NCBI GenBank assembly: GCA_963731745.1
Contig: CAVSWT010000004.1
Location: 1-16,833 of the forward strand
DNA: 16,833 nt
Reading direction: 5' to 3'
Source: CAVSWT01 sp963731745
GTDB lineage: Bacteria; Bacteroidota; Ignavibacteria; Ignavibacteriales; Ignavibacteriaceae
Part shown: positions 1 to 8,089 of the stretch, in pieces
Layout of the letters: the number at the start of each line of letters is the position of its first letter
How positions within the stretch are numbered: position 1 is the stretch's first letter
Notes under the pieces: generated by a model
Database searches by the model: none
What the model was told of the DNA's origin: nothing
The model's input: the letters and a program-made list of their open reading frames with translations, nothing else
Position numbers and translations under genes: made by a program

Positions 1-690
1 TCTGCCGTGACTGTCAATCCTTGCTTCACTTAATTCGTTATTTGTAAATCTAGTTTGAACATTTGGAAAATTGATTGAAATATTTCCGGATTGTCTTAAT
101 TCTACAGTCCTCCAAATTCCCATATTAGTATCCGGCGGTTCAGGATTCCAATCCACAAAACCCATTGTATAATCACCTTTAACCGGCGGGAAAACTTCGA
201 CCGCTAAAACATTTTTTTTACCCCGTCTAACGAATGAAGTTACATCGATCTCAAATTGGCGAAATGATCCAAAGATTGTAGAAGTATCTGCGGCAAGCTT
301 TCCATTTACCCAAATATTTGCTCTATAATTTATTCCATTGAAATTTATTTGATAAGTATTGAAATTTTGATTATCAGAAATGACAAATTCAGTTCTGTAC
401 CACCACGATTTTTTAAATTGATCGGTAGGAATGGATTTTAAATTTTCACCTACAAAAATATTTTTATAAACACCGTTTTTAACCAAAGCAGCGAGTACCG
501 TTGTAGGGACAGTAGCTGTGTACCAATCTTTCGTATTATAACTTTCAGTTGAAACAATCTTGCCTGAAACAATAAGCTTTTCGGATGATTGTATTTTCCA
601 GTTATCTTTTAGCAATAAAGTGTGCTGGGAGTTGATTTGAGAGAACAAGTTTAATTGGGATACTATAAGTATCAATAAAATTTTTTTCAT
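1..690 (-). CDS. Secreted glycoside hydrolase family 2 enzyme, N-terminal part only
   Basis: The reading frame starts at the ATG at 690-688 and stays open for 230 codons to the left edge, so the catalytic barrel and C-terminus are missing. Residues 1-18 are a signal peptide (two Lys, a Leu/Ile-rich core, ending L-F-S-Q). The rest resembles the GH2 sugar-binding jelly-roll and the start of the next domain: W-Y-R-T-E-F near residue 97, G-I-N-Y-R-A-N-I-W-V-N-G near 118-130, and a G-F-V-D-W-N-P-E-P-P-D-x-N-M-G-I-W block near 177-193. That last block is typical of the exo-beta-glucosaminidase / mannosylglycoprotein endo-beta-mannosidase branch rather than of LacZ. Substrate is therefore inferred as a beta-linked mannose or glucosamine residue. 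No clear Shine-Dalgarno lies upstream. The gene starts 32 bases after the ROK kinase and is probably the last visible gene of the operon. Family call is firm; substrate is not. Confidence 0.82.
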   Translation of the reverse strand, partial: MKKILLILIVSQLNLFSQINSQHTLLLKDNWKIQSSEKLIVSGKIVSTESYNTKDWYTATVPTTVLAALVKNGVYKNIFVGENLKSIPTDQFKKSWWYRTEFVISDNQNFNTYQINFNGINYRANIWVNGKLAADTSTIFGSFRQFEIDVTSFVRRGKKNVLAVEVFPPVKGDYTMGFVDWNPEPPDTNMGIWRTVELRQSGNISINFPNVQTRFTNNELSEARIDSHGR

Positions 691-722
691 AACTAATAAT
701 TCAAAATTTATTAATTGTTAAT

Positions 723-1565
723 TTAATTTTGTGCATCAAGATACAATGCAGCTGCACCTAATACTGCAATATTTTTTATTTCGGAACATTCAATTTTTAT
801 TTTTTTAAGCGCGTGTGTATACTCAAATTCATTAATCGAATTCCACATGGCAGATTTAAAAAATTCAAAAGACTTTGTTAAAGATCCGCCTAAAATAATA
901 ATCTGCGGATCGATTGAATACATAACTAATTTGATTGCCTCACCCAGATTGCTTCCAAATTCAGAAAATATTTTTAAAGCGTTAGCATCTTCATTTTTAG
1001 ATGCTTCGTATAATGCGGCTCCGTCTGTTGAATATTGCTGTAAAAAATATTGTCCGCTGCAGTAATATTCGTAATTATGTTCTCTGAAAGATATCGTTCC
1101 AAATTCTCCGGCACCGCAGTTTGCCCCTGAATATAATTTTCCATTCACTATCAATCCCGCACCAAGGCCTGTTCCAATAATTAATCCGACAGCATTATTA
1201 TAATCTTTAGCTTTTCCAAAATATTTTTCTCCGGCGGCAAAACAATTTGCATCATTGTTTACATAAGTTGGAAGATTATATTTTGTCTCCAAATATTCTT
1301 TTAAATAAACTTCCTTCCACGAAGGAATATTTTGAACACCAAAAACAACACCTCTTTCAGTATCAACTACACTTGGAACACCAACGCCTATACCAGAAAT
1401 ATCGGGTTGAATTACTTCATCAATAGTATCACAAATTTCGTTTAATATAATTCCTTCAGAACCGCTTGCTGTTATTTTTTTAGATGAAATTTTTTTAATT
1501 GTACTATTATCAACTCGTCCAGCACGAACATTAGTCCCGCCAAGATCAACTCCAATTAACGCCAT
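723..1565 (-). CDS. ROK-family sugar kinase (glucokinase / N-acetylhexosamine or mannose kinase type)
   Basis: A 280-residue ROK kinase, expected to phosphorylate a hexose or N-acetylhexosamine with ATP in the cytoplasm. Visible signatures: the phosphate loop D-L-G-G-T-N at residues 7-12, the catalytic Asp in N-N-D-A-N (D105), the G-T-G-L-G-A-G-L motif at 131-138, the sugar-binding G-A-G-E-F-G segment (E154) and a C-terminal I-I-L-G-G-S-L stretch. The classical ROK zinc site is largely absent: the usual G-H is G-T (T157) and the C-x-C-G-x-x-G-C cluster is reduced to one Cys (C169 in Y-Y-C-S-G-Q). The start is supported by G-G-A-A-G about ten bases upstream. It lies 17 bases after the permease gene, so uptake and phosphorylation of one sugar are probably coupled. 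The exact sugar cannot be read from the sequence. Confidence 0.88.
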   Translation of the reverse strand: MALIGVDLGGTNVRAGRVDNSTIKKISSKKITASGSEGIILNEICDTIDEVIQPDISGIGVGVPSVVDTERGVVFGVQNIPSWKEVYLKEYLETKYNLPTYVNNDANCFAAGEKYFGKAKDYNNAVGLIIGTGLGAGLIVNGKLYSGANCGAGEFGTISFREHNYEYYCSGQYFLQQYSTDGAALYEASKNEDANALKIFSEFGSNLGEAIKLVMYSIDPQIIILGGSLTKSFEFFKSAMWNSINEFEYTHALKKIKIECSEIKNIAVLGAAALYLDAQN

Positions 1566-1582
1566 AAATTATACTTCCAGTT

Positions 1583-2857
1583 TTATGCAGTTACTGTTTC
1601 TTTTTTAGAAGCAATTGTTTCATTTGTAATGATTGGTTTAGCCCACAAACCTATGCTTAAAATATATCCCAAAGTTAAGTATATCACCAGCATTCCAACT
1701 CTCAGCCCGAAAAGATCTCCAAGCCAACCAATAATAACGGGAACAATTGCCCCTCCAATTATTGCCGTACATAAAATACCTGAGAAAGAACCATGATGAC
1801 TATCAAGAGAATTAAGAGCTAATGAGAATATTATTGACCACATTACAGAAAGAGAAAATCCAGCCATGGGAAATGAGATGAGCGCAAAGTTAATCCCAAT
1901 AAAATTTGTAGATCCGAACAATGCTGTACTCAACCAGAATAAAGCGGAAATGGAAAACCAAACAAGAATTTTTCTGCTGTCAAATATTTTTAACAGCACC
2001 AAGCCTAACACACAACCTAAAGTGAGAAGGCCCCAAAAATATGAAACGATATTTGAACCTACATTTAGAGGGTCATAACCATGATAGACGTAAAGGAACT
2101 GTGAAATCCAATTTGCTATTCCCTGTTCTGTTCCAACATAAGCAAAAATCCCAATGAAAAATAAAATAACGGTTTTCATTTTAAATAATTTTTTATGTGT
2201 TTCCCATGCACCTGAACGTTCATCTTCATTTCTTTCAACCTTGGGGAATTTAGATACGTAAATAACAATTACCATTACGAAAATTAAAACTGCAAACAGC
2301 CAGTATAATGAAACCCATGGAAGATTCTCAGGAACCATATTTGACAAAGTAGAAATTAGAAAATTTTGTGCATGAGTTTTATCGGAAATATTTGTAACAA
2401 GGTAAGTATAAATAAAAGGACTGAGGAAAGACGCACCACCAAACACTAATTGTGCAAGCACAGAATTAAACGCAAAATGTTCCTCGCCGCCAGCTACTCG
2501 TAACAACGGATTAATCGCTACTTGTAAAATGGCCATTCCAATTCCAAGCAGAAATAGAGAACCAAGCGCCACAACGTAAGAAGGATACAAGGCAAATAAA
2601 AAAGCTCCAACCAATTCAATGATGAAAGCCCAAAGCATTACAACTTTTTCATTATATTTTTCAACCAGCATTCCGGCAGGGATTGACATTACCCCATAGG
2701 CAATAAAAAATGAAAACGGAAGAAATGAAACGAGAGTTAAACTGAGATTAAAACTCTTAATAATGTCAGGAACAAGCGGGCCCAAAATATTAGTGATTAA
2801 TGATATAACAAAAAATACTACAAATATTAATACTACTATAAAATAGTTTCGTTTCAT
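1583..2857 (-). CDS. MFS sugar permease, FHS/FucP-like (fucose / glucose-galactose / GlcNAc type)
   Basis: A 424-residue polytopic membrane protein with about twelve hydrophobic segments and a central cytoplasmic loop near residues 205-225 (K-V-E-R-N-E-D-E-R-S). The N-terminal block, with L-G-P-L-V-P-D-I and then F-F-I-A-Y-G-V-M-S-I-P-A-G followed by K-Y-N-E-K-V, is the pattern of the FHS subfamily of the major facilitator superfamily (FucP, GluP, NagP). These are proton or sodium symporters for monosaccharides in the inner membrane. G-G-A-G sits at good spacing before the ATG (minus-strand G-C-G-G-A-G-T-T-A-A-A-A-T-G). The gene lies 42 bases after the esterase and 17 before the ROK kinase, a typical order for taking up and then phosphorylating a sugar freed by the neighbouring hydrolases. 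The transported sugar is unknown; the cognate kinase points to a hexose or N-acetylhexosamine. Confidence 0.87.
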   Translation of the reverse strand: MKRNYFIVVLIFVVFFVISLITNILGPLVPDIIKSFNLSLTLVSFLPFSFFIAYGVMSIPAGMLVEKYNEKVVMLWAFIIELVGAFLFALYPSYVVALGSLFLLGIGMAILQVAINPLLRVAGGEEHFAFNSVLAQLVFGGASFLSPFIYTYLVTNISDKTHAQNFLISTLSNMVPENLPWVSLYWLFAVLIFVMVIVIYVSKFPKVERNEDERSGAWETHKKLFKMKTVILFFIGIFAYVGTEQGIANWISQFLYVYHGYDPLNVGSNIVSYFWGLLTLGCVLGLVLLKIFDSRKILVWFSISALFWLSTALFGSTNFIGINFALISFPMAGFSLSVMWSIIFSLALNSLDSHHGSFSGILCTAIIGGAIVPVIIGWLGDLFGLRVGMLVIYLTLGYILSIGLWAKPIITNETIASKKETVTA

Positions 2858-2899
2858 TTTAACTCCGCATTACTCTATTAATATGTTTTAGTTTAAAAA

Positions 2900-4891
2900 C
2901 TATTTCTGAAAATCTTTCGTTAAAACTTCCCAATCGTCGGTTCTAAATGGTGAAGCTGGGAGTCCCGCTTTATTGTATAGATTGCAAATCGGATTTGAAG
3001 ACCATGCATATCGCACAGCAATAGGATTTTTAATGGTTGTATTCCAAACCATCACAGATTTTCCTATAATTTTTGCATGCGCCCATTCAAATTTATGATC
3101 AGTTCCTGCAATAGCGAATCCTTTCAAAATATCACCATCTTTTATTTTTAATCCATCAGAAAAATCAAAATCAATTATTATTTTATCACCTTTCAAATGA
3201 TAAGATTTGTAAATGGGGCCACTGTATTCATCGCGATAACCATAAAGTTTGCTTAATGCAATTAATGATAATCGCCTGCCAACCTCTCTCTTATTTTTAG
3301 GATGAATATCGGAGGAATCCCCAAGATCAATTGCAGTTGCCATTCCGGTATTTTCAACTTTCAAAGTCATTAATTGCGACTCACGTAATTCAGCCCAAGT
3401 ATCCTCTGCAGGTTCCTGAAAGACACTCATATAATTAGCAAGCTGTACAAAGAAAAAAGGGAAATTTCCTTGTTCCCATTTTGAGCGCCAATCTTTAATC
3501 ATCAAAGGAAATAATGTTCTGTATTGTAAAGCATTTTTAGTATTGTTTTCGCCTTGATACCAAATAGCTCCTTTAATTGCATAAGGAATTAATGGTGAAA
3601 TCATTGCGTTAAAAAGTACAGTTGGACAATTTGGATCATCTAAAGAAACTGGTTTTGCAGGGAATTCATTCATAGCAAGGCTCTGTTTAAATTTCCATTC
3701 ACCTGCAAGAGAAATTGGATCTTTTGAATTTATAGAAATACCGTATTGCTTTTCTTCTCCCCACATTCCTCCTGGCCCACCGGTATCAATGCATCTGATG
3801 GCAATAACATTTTTGCCTGACTTAACATTAAGTGCAGGAACTATATATTTTCTTGGTTGATTCCAACGGTCGCTGCTGCCAAGCTCAATTCCATTAAACC
3901 ATGTTACATCAATATCATCAATCGGGCCTAGGTTTAAAATCAATTCCCGACCGCCCCAACTCGATGGAATATCAATTTCTTTTCTGTACCAAACAGAACC
4001 ATCAAAATTTACAAGCTCCTTTTGATCCCATAAAGCCGGGACATTCATTTTATTCCAATTAGAATCATCGAATTCAAAATCTTTCCAGCTTATTCCTTCT
4101 TTAGGAAAACCAGGATCTGTATGATTTGAGCTGCTTTTCCACTCATATTTTTCTTCATCATATTTTTTTACAGTTGATGTATCGCCGTCTGAATATTTTT
4201 TTAAATCAGCAAGAATAGGTTCGAATCTTTTTATATTTTGAAGTGAAACTGCGCTAGTCCATGCTTCAATGTCAGTTCCACCGAAAGATGAATTTATAAG
4301 TCCAATTGGAATATTAATTTTTTCGCTTATATACTTTCCAAAAAAATATGCAACGGCTGAAAATTTCTTAACTGTATTTGAATCACAAATTTGCCAGCCT
4401 GTCCCAGTGAAATTATGCTTCGGTTCTACTGCTGTAGCTTGATTCACAGAGTAAATTCGCAAGTTGTAATTGCCGGAATTAGCGATTTCATTTTCGTTAT
4501 CAAAATTATCCCCAATTTCTTCCATTTTCATTTCCATGTTTGACTGCCCGGAACAAATCCAAACTTCACCAATCATAACATTTTTAAAAGTGATTTTATT
4601 TTTGCCCATTACAACTAATTCATACGGTCCGCCGGCTTTAAATGCTTGCAAAAAGACCTTCCAATTTCCATCTTTATCAGCATTGGTTGTTGCGGTTTTT
4701 CCGTCAAGTTCAACTCTAATCATTTCATTGGGAGCAGCGGTCCCCCAAATTGGTATGCTTGTGTTTCTCTGCAAAACCATATTGTCAGAAAATATTGCCG
4801 GCAGATTTATTTTCATATTATCGTTTAATGCACCACTTTTAAATGAAGTAAAAAAAATTGCTATTAATAATAGAATTATTTTGCTTAACAT
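2900..4891 (-). CDS. Secreted sialate-O-acetylesterase-type SGNH esterase with GH2-like sugar-binding insert
   Basis: A 663-residue secreted carbohydrate esterase expected to remove O-acetyl groups from sugars. Residues 1-21 are a signal peptide. An N-terminal beta domain (residues ~28-105) leads into block I, G-E-V-W-I-C-S-G-Q-S-N-M at 108-119, with the likely nucleophile S117. Further family landmarks are S-S-F-G-G-T-D-I-E-A-W, the G-A-I-W-Y-Q-G-E-N-N block, and the catalytic D-x-H in S-S-D-I-H-P-K-N-K (D528/H530). Between the first and second catalytic halves (about 260-390) sits a GH2-type jelly-roll, with F-D-D-S-N-W, V-W-Y-R-K-E-I and V-T-W-F-N-G-I-E-L-G, as in many Bacteroidota members. 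Despite the family name, members also act on acetylated xylan or mannan, so sialic acid specificity is not implied. The start is backed by G-A-A-G-G-A-A-A. It lies 52 bases after the ribulokinase. Confidence 0.88.
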   Translation of the reverse strand: MLSKIILLLIAIFFTSFKSGALNDNMKINLPAIFSDNMVLQRNTSIPIWGTAAPNEMIRVELDGKTATTNADKDGNWKVFLQAFKAGGPYELVVMGKNKITFKNVMIGEVWICSGQSNMEMKMEEIGDNFDNENEIANSGNYNLRIYSVNQATAVEPKHNFTGTGWQICDSNTVKKFSAVAYFFGKYISEKINIPIGLINSSFGGTDIEAWTSAVSLQNIKRFEPILADLKKYSDGDTSTVKKYDEEKYEWKSSSNHTDPGFPKEGISWKDFEFDDSNWNKMNVPALWDQKELVNFDGSVWYRKEIDIPSSWGGRELILNLGPIDDIDVTWFNGIELGSSDRWNQPRKYIVPALNVKSGKNVIAIRCIDTGGPGGMWGEEKQYGISINSKDPISLAGEWKFKQSLAMNEFPAKPVSLDDPNCPTVLFNAMISPLIPYAIKGAIWYQGENNTKNALQYRTLFPLMIKDWRSKWEQGNFPFFFVQLANYMSVFQEPAEDTWAELRESQLMTLKVENTGMATAIDLGDSSDIHPKNKREVGRRLSLIALSKLYGYRDEYSGPIYKSYHLKGDKIIIDFDFSDGLKIKDGDILKGFAIAGTDHKFEWAHAKIIGKSVMVWNTTIKNPIAVRYAWSSNPICNLYNKAGLPASPFRTDDWEVLTKDFQK

Positions 4892-4943
4892 TTAATTTCC
4901 TTCAAAAAATATTATTGATTCTAGGTACATCCAAAGCAAATTA

Positions 4944-6645
4944 TCATTTGACAGTTTTTATACTATCTTTAATAACCAATAATTCTTTCATCACATCAAA
5001 CAGATTTCCATTCCAATTAGTAGTACCAAATGCATCGTGCATTTTTTTATAAAGATTATAAATTTGGATATAAACTTTATGATTAGCTTCGATTGGATTA
5101 TAAACAGTTTTAATTCCAATCATATTTTGTTTTGCCTCTTCTACTGACTCGTAACCGCCTGCTTTTTTACCGGCTGCAATTGCTCCAAAAATGGCTGCAC
5201 CTAAAGCAGGCGTTTGATCGCTGCGAGAAATTTTCATCGGCCTCCCGGTTATGTCAGCATAAATCTGCATTAACAAAGAATTTTTAGAAGCCAACCCGCC
5301 GCAGTTAACAACTTCTTTCACCGGCACGCCGTATTCTTCAATTCTATTAATTATGGTTAATGCCCCAAATGCCGTTGCTTCAATTAATGCTCTGTAAATT
5401 TCATGAGGTTTTGTGTGAAGAGTTTGCCCAAGTAATAATCCGGTTAATCTCGTATCAACTAAAATTGTTCTATTTCCATTATTCCAATCAAGAGCAAGTA
5501 AACCGGTTTCACCAGGCTGAAGCTTTGATGCTTCTTCACCTAAATTTTTAAATTTTTCATCGACTTTTTTACCATATTTTTCAGGCACAAGATTATTAAC
5601 AAACCATAAAAAGATATCGCCTACTCCTGACTGACCGGCTTCAATTCCGTAATAACCATCCATTACTGAGCCGTCAACAATTCCGCAAACACCTTTTATA
5701 TCATTTAAAGATTTATCACTTGGCCAGACCATAACATCACACGTACTTGTCCCGATAATTTTTACCAAAGTTCCGGTTTGAACACCTGCGCCAACCGCTC
5801 CCATGTGTGCATCAAAAGAACCAACAGATACAATTACATTTTTATTCAATCCTAATTTCTCTGCCCACTCTTTAGAAATATTACCCGCTGCATGGCTCGC
5901 TGGATAAGCTTTATTATACAACCGGCTTTTTAAGTTCTCCTAATCCCGGTGAAAGTTTATTGAGAAATTCTTCATCCGGTAGGCCGCCCCAGATTGAATT
6001 ATACATGGCTTTATGGCCGGCAGCGCAAACACTTCTTTTTATATTCTCCGGTTTTAAATCGCCGATTAAAGAAGCTGTTATCCAATCGCAAATTTCTACA
6101 AAGCTGTATGCTGCATTAAAAACTTTTTCATCAATATTTTTACAATGTAATATTTTACTCCAGAACCATTCTGAAGAATATGTTCCGCCGATTTTACTCA
6201 TATATTGCGGGCGAATTTCAGATGCAAGCTCAGTTATCTTTTCTGATTCTTTAAAGCTTGTATGATCTTTCCAAAGCCAAACCATAGCGTTAGGATTATT
6301 TTTAAATTCATCTAGAAAACATAAAGGTGTCCCTTCGGAATTTACAGGTAATGGAGAGCTTCCTGTAGTATCAACGCCTATACCTATAATATTTAAAGCA
6401 TCAAATTTTGAATCAATTTTCTTAGCGGCCTTAATGGCATTCTTAATTGTGAATTCAATTCCAATTATATAATCGGCTGGATTTTGACGTGCTAAGTGTG
6501 GATTGGATGAGTCGACAATAATCCCAGCTTCTCCGGACGGATACTGAAAAATTGAACTTGCTAATTCATTTCCATTGGAAACATCAACAATTAAAGCACG
6601 ACAGGAATTAGTGCCAAAGTCTAATCCAAGAACATATTTATTCAT
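4944..6645 (-). pseudogene. araB: L-ribulokinase-like FGGY kinase, split by a one-base insertion
   Basis: The first frame (6645 down to 5914, 243 codons) encodes the N-terminal half; the second (to 4944) encodes the rest. Dropping one A from a five-A run (5927-5931) gives one 566-residue frame, the length of E. coli AraB, which reads G-E-L-K-S-R-L-Y-N-K across the join. N-half motifs: G-L-D-F-G-T-N-S-C-R-A, N-P-N-A-M-V-W-L-W-K-D-H-T, S-S-E-W-F-W-S-K-I-L, E-I-C-D-W. C-half motifs: G-S-F-D-A-H-M-G-A-V-G-A-G, I-G-T-S-T-C-D, E-A-G-Q-S-G-V-G-D and G-G-L-A-S-K-N-S with A-D-I-T-G-R. The enzyme would phosphorylate L-ribulose, or a related ketopentose, with ATP. No araA or araD is seen here. G-G-G-G-A-T precedes the ATG; it is the first gene of the operon. 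Both halves are well conserved, so the break is either recent or a sequence error. An internal TTG at 5921 could start the second half but would not make an active kinase. Confidence 0.85.
5927..5931 (-). other. Frame break in ribulokinase gene (five-A run)
   Basis: On the minus strand the sequence reads CTT AAA AAG CCG and then runs into TAA a few codons later. With four As it reads CTT AAA AGC CGG TTG TAT, and AraB homology continues without a gap. The needed correction is loss of one base. Confidence 0.8.
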
Positions 6646-6930
6646 TAGATCCCCACAATAATTTAAGTTAAAAGTTTAATTATGTTTTTAATTAATCAAT
6701 TTTAATTGAGAAAAATAATTATCCGTCTCTTATATTATCAAAATATTTAGATTAATAAATATATTATCATACTTTTTGAATAAATAATATTACAAACTTA
6801 CTAAATATTATTAATTAGTGAGGCTTAATCATGTTACTAAAATTTATTGCGTTTTTAAAATGGGGCAAAGACCTTACTGATTTTAGGGGAGGATTATAAT
6901 CTTTAATTTAAATAATGAAGCAAGTTAACC
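6646..6930. promoter_or_regulatory. Intergenic region: probable promoter of the sugar operon
   Basis: This 285-base, very AT-rich gap lies upstream of the ribulokinase start and downstream of the PhyH stop, so it should carry the operon promoter (minus strand). Two direct repeats of TGATAATATA occur on the minus strand at 6769-6760 and 6740-6731, 29 bases apart, and could be regulator sites, although such words are cheap in AT-rich DNA. The plus strand carries TTACTAAATATTATT at 6798-6812, also found before the GH92 gene, and a possible tiny reading frame at 6831-6899. No convincing -35/-10 pair or hairpin terminator was seen. Confidence 0.4.
6831..6899 (+). CDS. Possible 22-codon small reading frame, unknown
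   Basis: ATG at 6831 and TAA at 6897-6899 give a 22-residue peptide beginning M-L-L-K-F-I-A-F-L-K-W-G-K, mixed hydrophobic and basic. GTGAGG at 6818-6823, seven bases before the ATG, is a passable ribosome-binding site. The 15-base box TTACTAAATATTATT lies 33 bases before the ATG, almost the same distance as the same box before the GH92 gene (30). No family is recognised. It could be a leader peptide, a relic or chance. Confidence 0.2.
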   Translation: MLLKFIAFLKWGKDLTDFRGGL

Positions 6931-7737
6931 TTAAACTATAATTGGATTCCATTTTGTAGCGATTGGTTCTCCATCAACACTTCCTTCAGCGCAGTGATGA
7001 TCAGCCGCCGGAGAATTACCATCGAATCTTACTCCATCCGCAAAATAAATTACGGTCATTCCCTTCCTTGTTTTTTCCGTTTGATTCTTTCCTGTATAAT
7101 GAATTGTTAATGCATGATGAAAAGTTGCATCTCCAGGCTTTAAATTATAGCTGACCGGTTCTGTTTTAATTTTTTCTTTTGCTCTCGTCAGCAAATCGCT
7201 TTTTCCTTCAATTGAATCTTCGATTCTATTATTGTAGCTGAAAAATTCTTCTCTATGCGAACCGGGAATAAAATTCATCGCTCCCATTTCAACTTTAACT
7301 TCGTCCAACCCCAGCCAGATTGTCCCGCCATTTTTTTCAATCATCGGCCAGTAAGCTATATCCTGATGCGGTTCCGTAGCTGCCCCTCCAGGAACTTTAT
7401 ACAAAGCCTGGTCATGCCATAATCTAACATGATCGGAATTTAGCAGCTGGCTTGCAATTGAACCGAGCCTTTTGCTTAAAGTGAAATTTCTTACTTCAGG
7501 AAATTCTCTCCATAAATGACTGCATTGAAGAAATTCTCTTTCATATGGAGTTTTTTCTTCCAAAGATCTTTTATCGTGACTTGTAAGATCATCGACAACT
7601 TTGTCAATTATTTTTCTGTATTCATTCACTTCTTCCAATGATAGAACTTCTTTTAAAAGAACAAATCCGTTTTCTTCATAAAATTTTTTTTGCTCTTCAG
7701 AAATTTCATAGCTGCCGTTTAATTCTAAATCAATCAT
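6931..7737 (-). CDS. Phytanoyl-CoA dioxygenase (PhyH) family Fe(II)/2-oxoglutarate oxygenase
   Basis: A 268-residue soluble oxygenase of the PhyH/EctD superfamily, using Fe(II), O2 and 2-oxoglutarate to hydroxylate an organic substrate. The metal triad is visible: H-x-D in P-H-Q-D-I-A-Y-W-P (H124, D126) and the distal His in T-I-H-Y-T-G-K-N (H213). The 2-oxoglutarate-binding Arg is probably R224 in E-K-T-R-K-G. An N-terminal F-Y-E-E-N-G-F-V-L-L segment and I-P-G-S-H-R-E at 157-163 are also usual for the family. Full length, no signal peptide. Weak ribosome site (T-G-G-A-T). It stands alone between two long gaps. A diverged relic of a second copy of its N-terminus lies at 9550-9627. Substrate unknown; bacterial members act on small metabolites rather than phytanoyl-CoA. 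Confidence 0.87.
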   Translation of the reverse strand: MIDLELNGSYEISEEQKKFYEENGFVLLKEVLSLEEVNEYRKIIDKVVDDLTSHDKRSLEEKTPYEREFLQCSHLWREFPEVRNFTLSKRLGSIASQLLNSDHVRLWHDQALYKVPGGAATEPHQDIAYWPMIEKNGGTIWLGLDEVKVEMGAMNFIPGSHREEFFSYNNRIEDSIEGKSDLLTRAKEKIKTEPVSYNLKPGDATFHHALTIHYTGKNQTEKTRKGMTVIYFADGVRFDGNSPAADHHCAEGSVDGEPIATKWNPIIV

Positions 7738-7784
7738 AGATTATCCATTTCATATTAAATTTTTTTTTGTGTTTTTAAAATTAC

Positions 7785-7845
7785 ATTAGCAAAATTTAGA
7801 ATGCTAACTAGTTTTTCACGATTAGCATAATCACAATCAGCATAA
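7785..7845. repeat. Cluster of TTAGCAT-like words, possible operator
   Basis: ATGCTAA (7801-7807) and TTAGCAT (7822-7828) form an inverted pair with a 14-base spacer. ATTAGCATAA (7821-7830) is followed 15 bases later by ATCAGCATAA (7836-7845), and TTAGCA also occurs at 7786. Location is about 50-110 bases before the PhyH start, where a regulator could bind. Function is inference. Confidence 0.35.
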
Positions 7846-7936
7846 GAATCTTTTTTAAATTTATACTTAATATTAATATTCAATTCTTGTAATGTGTTTG
7901 TCTTAGAAAGTTTCCGTGAGAAGTAATAATTTTGAG

Positions 7937-7963
7937 CTTAGAAATTTTTAATGGATTTCTAAG
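7937..7963. repeat. Perfect 9-bp inverted repeat
   Basis: CTTAGAAAT at 7937-7945 and ATTTCTAAG at 7955-7963 are exact reverse complements with a nine-base spacer. A further CTTAGAAA stands at 7902-7909. Neither strand has a T-run directly after the stem, so a factor-independent terminator is not supported; an operator or RNA hairpin downstream of the kinase gene is possible. Confidence 0.4.
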
Positions 7964-8089
7964 TTGTACCTCCAAGCTAATTTGAAAATGGTTCAACTTA
8001 TCTGAATAAATTAGTAGACTTTATAAATATAATTTAGCTAATAGCCGGGTCAAGAAGAATTAATTTACAGGTTTATTAAATTTTATAAG

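Larger units (their letters stand above)
7738..8089. promoter_or_regulatory. Intergenic region with TTAGCA cluster and a perfect inverted repeat
   Basis: This 352-base gap separates the PhyH start from the histidine kinase stop. No reading frame of note was seen. It holds TTAGCA-type words at 7786-7791, 7802-7807 (inverted), 7822-7827 and 7837-7842 (as TCAGCA), and a perfect nine-base inverted repeat at 7937-7963. The PhyH promoter should lie in the left part. No U-tailed terminator hairpin was recognised for the kinase gene. Confidence 0.4.

Noticed and set aside
847..1065. Plus-strand frame of 72 codons over the ROK gene, and the similar antisense frames over other genes
   Set aside because: They lie opposite well-supported genes, have no recognisable motifs, and are expected by chance. 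Mirror frames in both GH92 copies (14488-14676 and 16134-16322) only reflect the repeat.
5914..5935. Programmed -1 frameshift at C-TTA-AAA-AGC in the ribulokinase gene
   Set aside because: The heptamer looks slippery, but reaching the downstream frame needs the loss of one base (a +1 shift), not a -1 slip, and AraB is not known to use recoding.
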